Made by a program: the position numbers and the translations under genes. Under the pieces are notes generated by a model that did not search any database, was not told where the DNA came from, and was given only the letters and a program-made list of their open reading frames with translations. DNA of 25,477 bases, from positions 1 to 25,477 of the forward strand of contig JAEWHK010000015.1 of NCBI GenBank assembly GCA_023387815.1. The letters run 5' to 3'. Within the stretch, counting starts at the first letter, position 1. Every line of letters starts with the position of its first letter. This stretch comes from Pseudomonadota bacterium. Its GTDB lineage: Bacteria; Pseudomonadota; Gammaproteobacteria; Burkholderiales; Burkholderiaceae_B. This document shows positions 16,001 to 22,821 of the stretch, piece by piece.

Positions 16001-17092
16001 GCAGGCGATCACTGGCAATCGGAAAATGACATTGCGCGCAATTATTTGAACAATATGGGTGCGCTTTATGCCGATAGCGCGCACTGGGGAGAATTTGCGC
16101 CCGGCGTATTCCAGACTGCCCTGGCCGATACCGATGTCGTTGTGCAACCCTTATCGTCCAATACATGGGGACCGCTTTCGCTGGATCATGTCTATGAGTT
16201 CATGGGTGGCCTCAATCTTGCGGTACGCCACGTGAATGGCAGAGACGCAGCAGGCTATTTTACGGATACGCGACATGCAGGCCAGGCGCAGATGCTGGGA
16301 GAGCGTGCCGGACTTGCGATTGATGCACGGACGACACTGCTCAATCCTGATTACATTCGTGGTTTGACCGGGGGTGGCGCTTCGTCAGCAGAGGTATTTG
16401 CAGAGACTTTCCGCAATACACACGCATGGACTGTGATGAAGCCTGCTGTGATTGGCAAGAATCTCTGGGATGATCTGTTCGATACGTATGTCCAGGATAA
16501 TCAGCATCTGGGTCTTCACGACTTCTTCCAGAAGCAGAATCCTTTTGCGCTGCAGGAGATGACCGCGGTCATGCTAGAGACAGCAAGAAAGGGGTATTGG
16601 AAGCCAGCGATCGGAACAATCAGGCAGGTAGCAGCGCTACATGCGCAGCTTGTGGGGCGATATGGTGCCAGTGGTACCGAGTACGTTAATCACAACAGTG
16701 AGCTTAGGAAATACATCTCACAGCAGCTGGATGAACCAACGCTTACTTCGTACAACAATGCATTGCAGAAATCGAATGAGGGCCATGTCATTGATGGCAG
16801 AAATGCACTGGTGCTGACGCAGCTGGACGTGACAGATCACGGGCATACGCATGACCATCAGCACGGACTGTCGAAAGAAAAGGCAGGTCAGTCTGTGCAG
16901 GTTGCAGCTAATGAAAGTAAAACGACGACCAATGCGGAATCGGAGCGGCAGCGGGAAGGTGCCCTGCATTCATTGGGGCGCGTTTTCTCTGACGGTGTGA
17001 TCATTGCACTTGCAATCACGGTGGTGCTCGCCGCTTCAATCGCACTTGTCATGATTTTGAGGCGACGGTATCGCCAACGGAAGGGGCTCTGA
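13100..17092 (+). CDS. Membrane-anchored CobN-like chelatase (HmuS-like)
   Basis: 1330 aa of the CobN/BchH chelatase large-subunit family. The family motif is HFGTHGSLEFTPEKQ (His553-Gln567), and conserved C-terminal passages include FGGINGNYGSGI, SNTWGPLSLDHVYEFMGG and GRDAAGYFTDTRHAG. Unlike cytosolic CobN, it has a membrane helix at each end (about 19-37 and 1300-1321). Both are flanked by basic residues, so the 1250-residue catalytic region should lie in the periplasm. Residues 1246-1256 (DHGHTHDHQHG) form a His-rich metal-binding-like stretch just before the last helix. Start is GTG 13100 with AGGAAG upstream. No cobS, cobT or cobalamin gene is nearby; the neighbours match HmuT-U-V. In Bacteroidetes HmuS is implicated in removing iron from heme. 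Cobalt insertion is unlikely here; de-metallation of an imported chelate is my inference. Confidence 0.9.
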   Translation: MSRGWPYFWLNNKKSGVRLISAIAMLVLIGIAVIVWQRWFAPTSIVLVNYPEFQSARLIRAKPDRFFQIDVLSRDQLQRITKSADLVMIFGRGLKLDDVQRGYLQKLGAGKTAIYVDLPNDPALEIGNLPQADRATMAAYLKNGGQENYSRLLEYARWAFDGRKWNAHRPPPANVRPAEVFFYSADDPVFTDFASFVDWRSGLRKWKSDAPVLALLTSVPDPFKFETTHVDDIINSFEQKGFNVVPIAAKAQRLPFLQQVKPDGLVYLPHGRVTSDDADELQQWLVQHNIPLFAPLTMFDEHQAWQNSKQGLSGGLLTMSVVLPELDGAAVPMVIAAQEREANGIKVFRAIPDRLNQFVERVTRAVRLRKMANRDKKLAIYYYKGPGQSALVAGDLEVVPSLYALLAHLREQGYRIDGLPGTVEEFATLLQHQGANIGPYARGDFARFLRDADPAFVSVSQLKQWCGTTLLQSLCDQTAARYGAAPGDYLSAKDKVAVARVELGNIVLLPQPLPGVGEDTFHLVHGAKTAPPWPYLASYLWTRNVFQADAIMHFGTHGSLEFTPEKQVALSAQDWPDALIGPVPHTYLYTMSNVGEAIIAKRRSYATIVSHLTPPFQSGGAQADFSRLAAALQAWKQASNAVLRNEYASDIQQDAIRLKLHEDLAFETQGRWDESQLNKLADHMESLTSTRVTEGLYTLGRSYSREQLERTIALMTSDSLAADTNDIPSGSSGADTTAKVDKTGLYQQQLEQSPTAELEALTNHLGGGFIPPSSGGDMLQNPDALPTGRNLFSIDAEKAPSPQAWRTAGGLVTRMLAEQRQERQGAWPKKVAFTLWAGDFIHTDGLAIAQILQLLGIQPVWDQSGRIMQLKLIPRDRMEHPRIDVVIQTSGQLRDLASSRLKLIQQAVAMAMAADEPDNAVAAGSRHMQRVLKEQGLAPADATRYAAQRIFGGINGNYGSGIMHLVEAGDHWQSENDIARNYLNNMGALYADSAHWGEFAPGVFQTALADTDVVVQPLSSNTWGPLSLDHVYEFMGGLNLAVRHVNGRDAAGYFTDTRHAGQAQMLGERAGLAIDARTTLLNPDYIRGLTGGGASSAEVFAETFRNTHAWTVMKPAVIGKNLWDDLFDTYVQDNQHLGLHDFFQKQNPFALQEMTAVMLETARKGYWKPAIGTIRQVAALHAQLVGRYGASGTEYVNHNSELRKYISQQLDEPTLTSYNNALQKSNEGHVIDGRNALVLTQLDVTDHGHTHDHQHGLSKEKAGQSVQVAANESKTTTNAESERQREGALHSLGRVFSDGVIIALAITVVLAASIALVMILRRRYRQRKGL

Positions 17093-17094
17093 TC

Positions 17095-17766
17095 ATGAGT
17101 GTCGATAGCCTGGCCATGCTGATGGCAATGCTGTGCGTCCTAAGTCTATTGCATGGAATCGTTCAGTTGTCGCTGCAGCGCCCAATCACGATATTGCTCA
17201 CAGTACTGTGCTTCACCCTCTGGATCATACTGAGCAGTGAAACCGCTGCGCATACAAGTTTTGCGCAAGTCGTGAAATGGGCGAGCGAACCTGAGCGAAG
17301 ACAGGATATTGCGGCCCTGATGATTGTGGAATCGCTCCTGCTGGGCTCGCAGGCCGTTGCTGCTGCGTCCGACAGGAGTCCGACAGCCTGGCAGTGGGCA
17401 GGCAAAATACCTCCTCCATCGCTTTTTGCTGCACTTTATTTTCTGCAGCTGTGGCTTATGCTCAGCATTGATGGTATTGACTATGCAAGCCTGTCCTGGG
17501 GGTTTGCCGCCGTATTCATCGGATTATTTGTACCGGCGGTGTTCGTCGCCGGAAAGCTGCTCACCTCATGCGTGTCACGTAGTTGCGTTCGCCTGTGTCT
17601 GTACGTGACGCAGGCAGGTATTGCCATATGGCTAACACGGCCATCACAACTGCCCATGGCCGACAAGGTTTCGTTAAAGACCGGACCGTTGCTTGTCGTT
17701 GCGACGCTCACCGGCTTATTCATGGCGCTCGGCTGGGTCTGGCAGCGCCGAATTTTCAGGAAATAG
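17095..17766 (+). CDS. Polytopic membrane protein of the chelatase operon (HmuT position)
   Basis: 223 aa with about six hydrophobic segments (near 5-25, 30-48, 75-92, 107-128, 133-155 and 196-216), a short loop with AAHTSFAQVVKWASEPERRQ, and no motif I can name. ATG 17095 lies three bases after the stop of the CobN-like gene, with AAGGGG as ribosome site. It takes the place of HmuT in hmuRSTUV-like loci, between the chelatase and the proton-channel gene. It could be a permease or a structural subunit of an energised complex. Function is unknown; only the membrane character and position are seen. Confidence 0.75.
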   Translation: MSVDSLAMLMAMLCVLSLLHGIVQLSLQRPITILLTVLCFTLWIILSSETAAHTSFAQVVKWASEPERRQDIAALMIVESLLLGSQAVAAASDRSPTAWQWAGKIPPPSLFAALYFLQLWLMLSIDGIDYASLSWGFAAVFIGLFVPAVFVAGKLLTSCVSRSCVRLCLYVTQAGIAIWLTRPSQLPMADKVSLKTGPLLVVATLTGLFMALGWVWQRRIFRK

Positions 17767-17770
17767 TGAT

Positions 17771-18370
17771 TTGGACTACTTAATACAATCTCTCTCCTTG
17801 ATTACTGCAGCCCTGCAGGTTCCCGTTGTTATTGCCATCCTCTATCTGTTGGTGCGCGGCGCGCTGGCGACGGGGATGTTCTTTTCACAATGGGCGGACA
17901 GGGCACGGCGACTGACTTTCAATGAATCACAGGCAGGTGCGGACGCCTTTGCGCTGTTGTCACAAATGACAGCGGACGCGCTTCGTTCCGGACAGAAAAA
18001 CTCACCGCTGCTCAGCGCGGCCGCTGCATTGCAGGCTTCCCCACACGATCCGGCTCGACGCGAGCGAATACTGGTGGAATTTGAATTGTCCTGCGAAAAG
18101 AAACTGGCCTTTTACCGCACGATGACGAGACTGGGACCACTGCTGGGGCTGATGGGCACGCTTATCCCTCTTGGCCCAGCGTTGGTCGGCCTTGCTCAGG
18201 GGGATATCAGTCTGCTGGCAAGAAAGATGGAGGTGGCCTTTGCTACGACGGTGGTGGGACTGGTCATTGGTGCCGCAGGTTTTCTGCTGTACCAGACAGC
18301 CAATCGCTGGGCAGCAGATGATATCTCTTTGCTCGAATATTTCAGTCGTCAGATCGGGGACAAGAATTAG
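17771..18370 (+). CDS. MotA/TolQ/ExbB-type proton channel protein (HmuU-like)
   Basis: 199 aa with three membrane helices (about 10-33, 118-140 and 153-177). The MotA/TolQ/ExbB core is clear: MTRLGPLLGLMGTLIPLGPAL followed by MEVAFATTVVGLVIGAAGFLL. Such proteins form the pmf-driven stator with a small single-helix partner, here probably the DUF2149 protein encoded next. The likely start is TTG at 17771, nine bases after AGGAA (17758-17762) and four after the upstream stop; no in-frame ATG fits, and the open frame from 17693 would overlap the previous gene by 74 bases. The complex may energise the receptor, the chelatase, or both. Confidence 0.88.
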   Translation: MDYLIQSLSLITAALQVPVVIAILYLLVRGALATGMFFSQWADRARRLTFNESQAGADAFALLSQMTADALRSGQKNSPLLSAAAALQASPHDPARRERILVEFELSCEKKLAFYRTMTRLGPLLGLMGTLIPLGPALVGLAQGDISLLARKMEVAFATTVVGLVIGAAGFLLYQTANRWAADDISLLEYFSRQIGDKN

Positions 18371-18379
18371 GAACTGGCC

Positions 18380-18721
18380 ATGCAACGTAGACGCTCTTTG
18401 CTGAGAGACAATAACAGCGACGACCTGGATCCCCTTGGATTTATGGTCAACCTCTTCGATATCACGCTTGTCTTTGCGCTCGCGCTGATGATTGCCCTGG
18501 TTTCGAACCTGAAAATCGGTGATCTGCTTACCTCGAAAGACTTCACAATCGTGAAAAATCCTGGTGCTGCGAATATGGAAGTCATTACTCGTCAGAACGG
18601 AAAAGTCAGTCGCTACGCTGCAGGCGAGAAAAAGTCAGGCGGTCTGCAAGGGGAACGCGTGGGTACAGCCTATCGACTCGATTCGGGTGAAATCATTTAT
18701 GTGCCGGAAGAGGCACAGTAA
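18380..18721 (+). CDS. DUF2149 protein (HmuV-like), predicted channel partner
   Basis: 113 aa. A short basic cytoplasmic N-terminus leads into the DUF2149 signature DDLDPLGFMVNLFDITLVFALALMIAL with one helix (about 25-47), then a small periplasmic domain (VITRQNGKVSRYAAGEK, GTAYRLDSGEIIYVPEE). The layout, a short N-terminus with an Asp beside a single helix and a periplasmic domain, mirrors ExbD/TolR, so it is probably the partner of the ExbB-like protein. ATG 18380 has AGGAAC six bases upstream. It is the last gene of the operon; a weak hairpin follows at 18748. Confidence 0.87.
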   Translation: MQRRRSLLRDNNSDDLDPLGFMVNLFDITLVFALALMIALVSNLKIGDLLTSKDFTIVKNPGAANMEVITRQNGKVSRYAAGEKKSGGLQGERVGTAYRLDSGEIIYVPEEAQ

Positions 18722-18747
18722 ACAAATACCTCCCGACAGTTCTCATC

Positions 18748-18776
18748 CCGGCTCCTTCCTGTGCCGGTCTATATTT
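18748..18776 (+). terminator. Weak candidate terminator after the DUF2149 gene
   Basis: CCGGC (18748-18752) pairs with GCCGG (18763-18767) around a 10-base loop, followed by TCTATATTTC. The stem is only five pairs and the U-tract is interrupted. Confidence 0.3.
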
Positions 18777-18821
18777 CGACCGAAATTTCTGCAACGCCAT
18801 TGTCCTCGCTTTACATTGCAA

Positions 18822-18850
18822 TTGAAATTCGAGTACCATTCGTTTAAATA
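18822..18850 (+). promoter_or_regulatory. Candidate promoter of the Bug/GntR catabolic cluster
   Basis: TTGAAA (18822-18827) and TAAATA (18845-18850) are 17 bases apart. The -10 falls inside the 36-bp palindrome, so a protein bound there would block it. An alternative is TTTACA (18810-18815) with TACCAT (18834-18839), spacing 18. Confidence 0.4.
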
Positions 18851-18878
18851 TATTTTTGTATACAAAAATATATTTAAA
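18843..18878. promoter_or_regulatory. Perfect 36-bp palindrome, presumed GntR operator
   Basis: Eighteen bases on each side of the centre (18860/18861) are exactly complementary. The core is TTGTATACAA and the arms are AT-only. The core has the TNGT-N-ACNA style of operators bound by FCD-type GntR regulators, and such a regulator is encoded 1.1 kb downstream. It ends two bases before the GGAGGAG ribosome site of the first gene. A Rho-independent terminator is unlikely because no U-run follows. Confidence 0.65.
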
Positions 18879-18894
18879 TCGGAGGAGAAAATTA

Positions 18895-19869
18895 ATGATG
18901 AATTTCAAGTGGTTACCCGTGATGGCGGCCGCATTTGCAACGTTCGGCGTCTCAACTGCAGGTGCGCAGGAACAGAATTCCTGGCCGGATAAGCCCATCA
19001 CACTTGTGGTGCCGTTTGCAGCCGGGGGCGGAACCGACAGCATTGCGCGTGAGTTTGCGTCCGAGCTTGGCAAGTCGCTGGGTCAGACAATTGTTGTAGA
19101 AAACCGCGGTGGCGGTGGCGGTTCAATCGGGGCTGCCCGCGTCAAACAGGCCAGAAAAGACGGATACACCCTTTTATTTGCGACTTCCACATTTGCAACT
19201 AACGCCGCGTGGGAACAGAGCAAACTTTACGATCCCATCAAGGATTTCACACCCATTGCACAACTGGGAAATGGTCCGCTCATGCTGGTGGCGTCCAAGT
19301 CGTTTGGCGTTAAAAACGTGGATGAACTGATTGCCAGGGCAAAAGCTGATCCCGGTGGCGTCACCTATTGTTCAGCCGGGCCTGGAAGCATCAATCATCT
19401 GTCGGGTGCTTACTTTACACAGCGCAGTGGCGTGTCCATGTCACATGTCCCGTATCGGGGTAGCGGTCCAGCCACACTGGATCTGATTGCCGGACGCGTG
19501 CAGGCTTTCTTTGCCACCATGCCCACGATGCTTGAACAGGTCAAAAGCGATAAAGTGACCTTGCTGGCCATGACGTCCAAAGATCGATCGCCGCTATTTC
19601 CTGATGTGCCCACCCTGCAGGAGTCAGGTGTGAAGGATTTCGACATCAAAACGTGGTGGGGCGTCCTGGGACCTGCAGATCTTCCCAGGCCCATTGTGGA
19701 GAAATTGAACAAAGCCTCGAACCAGATTGCGAAAGGCCGGTTGATCAGCAATCGTCTGAAGAACGAGGGGGCAAATGTGGTGACTGGCACTCCGGAAGAG
19801 TTTGGACAAATGCTTGATCACGAACTTGCGATATGGAGATCGGTTGTCGATACAATACCGAAATCCTAG
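18895..19869 (+). CDS. Bug-family (TctC-like) periplasmic solute-binding protein 1
   Basis: 324 aa. A Sec signal peptide (MMNFKWLPVMAAAFATFG, cleavage near AGAQ) precedes the Bug/TctC fold: WPDKPITLVVPFAAGGGTDSIARE, VVENRGGGGGSIGAARV, HVPYRGSGPATLDLIAGRV and DVPTLQESGVKDFDIKTWWG. Bug proteins bind carboxylates and similar small acids in the periplasm for tripartite tricarboxylate transporters. No tctA or tctB is in the window, so it is an orphan Bug, as is common in Alcaligenaceae. GGAGGAG (18881-18887) selects ATG 18895 (ATG 18898 is possible). It is the first gene after the 36-bp palindrome. The ligand is unknown; a substrate of the downstream enzymes is likely. Confidence 0.94.
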   Translation: MMNFKWLPVMAAAFATFGVSTAGAQEQNSWPDKPITLVVPFAAGGGTDSIAREFASELGKSLGQTIVVENRGGGGGSIGAARVKQARKDGYTLLFATSTFATNAAWEQSKLYDPIKDFTPIAQLGNGPLMLVASKSFGVKNVDELIARAKADPGGVTYCSAGPGSINHLSGAYFTQRSGVSMSHVPYRGSGPATLDLIAGRVQAFFATMPTMLEQVKSDKVTLLAMTSKDRSPLFPDVPTLQESGVKDFDIKTWWGVLGPADLPRPIVEKLNKASNQIAKGRLISNRLKNEGANVVTGTPEEFGQMLDHELAIWRSVVDTIPKS

Positions 19870-19952
19870 CCTGGCCGGTCAGTATGACAGTTGAATTGAG
19901 CTGAGCCTGCCGCTGCGATACTCCTGTCAATACCAGCAGAGCAAATACCATT

Positions 19953-20594
19953 ATGCCAATCTCCAAAGACAACACCCAGTTTCATGCGGCTTATCGTGAT
20001 ATCAAGCAGAAGATCCTCAGCGGATTTTTCAGCAGTGACGCACGTCTGCGCGAAATGGAAATTTCAAAGTTGATTGGCATGGGACGTACGCCGGTGCGCG
20101 AAGCACTTAAGCGTCTGGAAGATGAGCGATTGCTGACCCACGAACCGCGACGCGGACTGGTCATTACGCGGATCAACAGACAGGGCGTCACTGAACTGTA
20201 TGCCATGCGTGAAGTCCTGGAAGGGGCAGCAGCAGAATTTGCAGCCAGACATGCCACCGAAGCCGAAATCGATAATATGCAATCGATTCTTGAGCAGAGT
20301 GAAGACCCCGCGAGCGATCCGGTACGCATGAATCTGATGTTTCATGAGGCCATCTATGGTGCGGCCCATAATCAGCATTTGATTCGTACGCTGCAATCGA
20401 TTACCGACACGACGTTTCTGCTGGGACGCAGTACGCTGCAATCCAGCGAACGGGCGCAGAAGGCCGTGGTGGAGCACCGGCAGATTCTGGATGCCATTCG
20501 CAATCGAGATCCGGAAGCGGCCAGCAAGGCGGCCAAATATCACATACGTCAGGCGTTTCTGGAACGATTGAAGATGCTGCGGGATACTGAGTGA
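19953..20594 (+). CDS. GntR-family (FCD/FadR-type) transcriptional regulator
   Basis: 213 aa. The N-terminal winged helix-turn-helix (about 15-75, LREMEISKLIGMGRTPVREAL, then HEPRRGLVITRI) is followed by a helical FCD ligand domain (about 80-205). FCD metal ligands are visible as His131, His175 and His197, but the usual Asp four residues before the first His (DxxFH) is Asn127 (NLMFH). FCD regulators commonly repress and release DNA on binding a carboxylic acid. The obvious target is the 36-bp palindrome before the first Bug gene. The gene lies between the two Bug genes on the same strand, 83 bp after one and 76 bp before the other; its own ribosome site is weak, so low expression is likely. 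Confidence 0.93.
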   Translation: MPISKDNTQFHAAYRDIKQKILSGFFSSDARLREMEISKLIGMGRTPVREALKRLEDERLLTHEPRRGLVITRINRQGVTELYAMREVLEGAAAEFAARHATEAEIDNMQSILEQSEDPASDPVRMNLMFHEAIYGAAHNQHLIRTLQSITDTTFLLGRSTLQSSERAQKAVVEHRQILDAIRNRDPEAASKAAKYHIRQAFLERLKMLRDTE

Positions 20595-20670
20595 GTTGCT
20601 ATGACCGTCGAGTTGTCGGCAGCGATGATCCCATACAGCGAATAACAAAGACAGGAGAAAAGGATTCTTT

Positions 20671-21675
20671 ATGAGTGATAAACAGACATTATTGAGTAAA
20701 CGTCGGTTTCTGCAGTCAGGTTGTGCTTTGCTCGCCATGCCTTTCGTGCGCCCGGGAACAGTACTTGCGGCAGACACTTATCCATCCATGCCGGTTTCTG
20801 TCACCGTGCCGTTTGCTCCTGGCGGTCAGGGAGATCTGTTTGCCAGATTGATTTCCGAACCGCTGGGCAAGGTACTTGAGCAGACGGTGGTCGTGGAAAA
20901 TCGGTCCGGCGCTTCCGGGATGCTTGGAACGAAGCAGATTATCCGCGAAAAAGCTGACGGGCATCATTTGCTGCTCGGTCAGACTGGTGAAATCGCCATT
21001 ATTCCGCTGGCCAACAAAAATGCCGGCTATCAGTCGCTGGAATCGCTGGAGCCCGTCGTCCTGGTGGGCAATTCGCCGCTGGTGCTGATTACTGGCAGCA
21101 AATCCGCTTTCAATACGATTGATGATCTGGTGAAAAAGGCGAAGGCAGATCCCGAGTCGGTTACCTATGCCTCCTCGGGAACAGCCACGCCCGGCCATCT
21201 GGCGGCGGTCGCACTTGGGTTGGGCACCGACACCAAAATGACCCATGTTCCATACAAAGGCGCCGGTCAGGCGATGACAGACGTGATCGGCGGGCAGGTG
21301 GACTGCTTTTTCTCCAGCGTTTCTGCCGCTGCGGGACACATCAAATCAGGAAGTGTCAAAGCGCTGGCCACCACCGCAGACAAGCGGGTTGCATCGCTGA
21401 AGGACATTCCGACCGTTGCTGAAGGCACTGTGCCTGATTTCAATTACAGCTTGTGGGGTGGCTATTTCGCACCCAAAGGCACATCCGCAGAAATCATTAC
21501 GCGGCTGAACACGGAAATCAACAAGATTCTCGCCCAGCCCGACATCCGCGCGCGCTTTGAATCTGAAGGGTCAGCCGTGCAGGCCAATACACCAGCCGAG
21601 TTCACGGCGTTTGTCAAGGCAGAGATCGCCAAGTACGACAAGCTCATCAAAACCGCCGGCATTGTTCTGGAATAA
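20671..21675 (+). CDS. Bug-family (TctC-like) periplasmic solute-binding protein 2
   Basis: 334 aa, clearly related to but diverged from the first Bug protein: MPVSVTVPFAPGGQGDLFARL, VVENRSGASGMLGTKQI, HVPYKGAGQAMTDVIGGQVD and NYSLWGGYFAPKG. The signal sequence differs. It has SKRRFLQ before a hydrophobic stretch and an LAAD cleavage region, which fits a Tat motif (SRRxFLK) if Lys replaces the first Arg. ATG 20671 is supported by AAAGGA (20659-20664). It is followed after 33 bp by the dehydrogenase gene, so it probably imports the substrate of that pathway or senses a related acid. No transporter membrane subunits are adjacent. Confidence 0.94.
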   Translation: MSDKQTLLSKRRFLQSGCALLAMPFVRPGTVLAADTYPSMPVSVTVPFAPGGQGDLFARLISEPLGKVLEQTVVVENRSGASGMLGTKQIIREKADGHHLLLGQTGEIAIIPLANKNAGYQSLESLEPVVLVGNSPLVLITGSKSAFNTIDDLVKKAKADPESVTYASSGTATPGHLAAVALGLGTDTKMTHVPYKGAGQAMTDVIGGQVDCFFSSVSAAAGHIKSGSVKALATTADKRVASLKDIPTVAEGTVPDFNYSLWGGYFAPKGTSAEIITRLNTEINKILAQPDIRARFESEGSAVQANTPAEFTAFVKAEIAKYDKLIKTAGIVLE

Positions 21676-21708
21676 GCGTTTACTTACTAAATTGAATACA
21701 GGAATGAT

Positions 21709-22785
21709 ATGAAAATCGTAATTCTCCCCGGTGATGGTATTGGCCCGGAAACCATGGCAGTGGCCGAGCAGGTCCTGAATGCCGTATCCAGTCGCTTTAA
21801 CCTGGGTCTTGAGCTGGAACATGACGTTGCCGGACATGACAGCCTGAAAAAGTATGGCAGTACCGTCACGTCGCAATTACTGGAGAAGGTCAAGGCCGCG
21901 GATGGTCTGATGCTTGGCCCCATGTCTACCTATGATTTCAAGGATGAAGCCAAGGGCGAAATCAATCCTTCGAAATTTTTCCGCAAGGAACTGGATCTGT
22001 ACGCCAATATCCGTCCTTCCCGCACCTACAACGGTGTTCCTGCGCGTCTGGGGCAGTTTGACCTGGTCGTTGTGCGCGAGAATACCGAAGGATTCTATGC
22101 CGATCGCAATATTGAGCAGGGCAGCAGCGAAATGCTCATCACTTCTGACGTTGTCATTTCGCTTCGCCGGATTACCCGCAAGTGCTGCGAGCGCATTGCA
22201 CGGTCCGCTTTTGAAATGGCCATGACTCGCGGCAAGCATGTCTCAATCGTACACAAGGCAAACGTACTGAAGATTGCAGATGGCATGTTCATCGACATCT
22301 GCCATGAGGTCGGAAAGGAGTTTCCGGAAGTGCGCATTGATGATTTCATTGTCGATGCGATGATGGCTCATGTGGTGCGTGATCCTGCCAAATTCGACGT
22401 CATCGTCACCACGAATATGTTTGGCGATATTCTGTCTGATCTGACCGCAGAACTTTCTGGCAGTCTTGGTCTTGGCGGCTCTCTGAATGCCGGGGACAAA
22501 TATGCGATGGGCCAGGCAGCTCATGGCTCGGCACCGGATATTGCTGGCCAGAATATCGCCAATCCGGTATCTCAGGTCCAGTCTGCGGCCATGCTGCTGA
22601 ACTGGTATGGCCAGCGCAAGCAGGCAACTCAGTTCACGCAGGCGGCCGATGCCATATTCGACGCCATTGCAGGTGTCATTGAAGCTGGTAAGGTAACCAA
22701 AGATCTGGGCGGCAAACTGGGTACCAAAGAGGTCGGTCAGGCGCTGCTTGAACTGTTGAGCAGCAAGGAACAAACCACTTCCTGA
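21709..22785 (+). CDS. Isocitrate/isopropylmalate dehydrogenase-family enzyme
   Basis: 358 aa. A beta-decarboxylating dehydrogenase that would oxidise a 2-hydroxy acid with NAD(P)+ and release CO2. Motifs are ILPGDGIGPE (5-14), LYANIRPSRTY (97-107), VVRENTEGFYADR (121-133, catalytic Tyr130), the catalytic lysine in VHKANVLK (Lys183), the metal-binding aspartates Asp216, Asp240 and Asp244 (TTNMFGDILSDL), and the cofactor loop HGSAPDIAGQNIANP. It is not obviously LeuB (no leuCD nearby) or housekeeping Icd; the family also includes tartrate and homoisocitrate dehydrogenases. AGGAA lies six bases before ATG 21709. Its place between a Bug gene and an amidohydrolase gene indicates a catabolic role with an unknown hydroxy acid. 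Confidence 0.92.
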   Translation: MKIVILPGDGIGPETMAVAEQVLNAVSSRFNLGLELEHDVAGHDSLKKYGSTVTSQLLEKVKAADGLMLGPMSTYDFKDEAKGEINPSKFFRKELDLYANIRPSRTYNGVPARLGQFDLVVVRENTEGFYADRNIEQGSSEMLITSDVVISLRRITRKCCERIARSAFEMAMTRGKHVSIVHKANVLKIADGMFIDICHEVGKEFPEVRIDDFIVDAMMAHVVRDPAKFDVIVTTNMFGDILSDLTAELSGSLGLGGSLNAGDKYAMGQAAHGSAPDIAGQNIANPVSQVQSAAMLLNWYGQRKQATQFTQAADAIFDAIAGVIEAGKVTKDLGGKLGTKEVGQALLELLSSKEQTTS

Positions 22786-22821
22786 CGCACAAGGCGTGAT
22801 TCAACAACCGGGAAACTGTCT

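Noticed and set aside
13100..17092. Calling the large protein the cobalamin-pathway cobaltochelatase CobN
   Set aside because: Two membrane anchors, a periplasmic prediction, absence of cobS/cobT and other cobalamin genes, and HmuT/U/V-type neighbours argue for the HmuS-like branch. I also saw no cobalamin riboswitch in the 64-bp promoter region.
18843..18878. 36-bp palindrome as a transcription terminator of the chelatase operon
   Set aside because: It is AT-only, is followed by a Shine-Dalgarno instead of a U-run, and lies within the promoter of the next gene.
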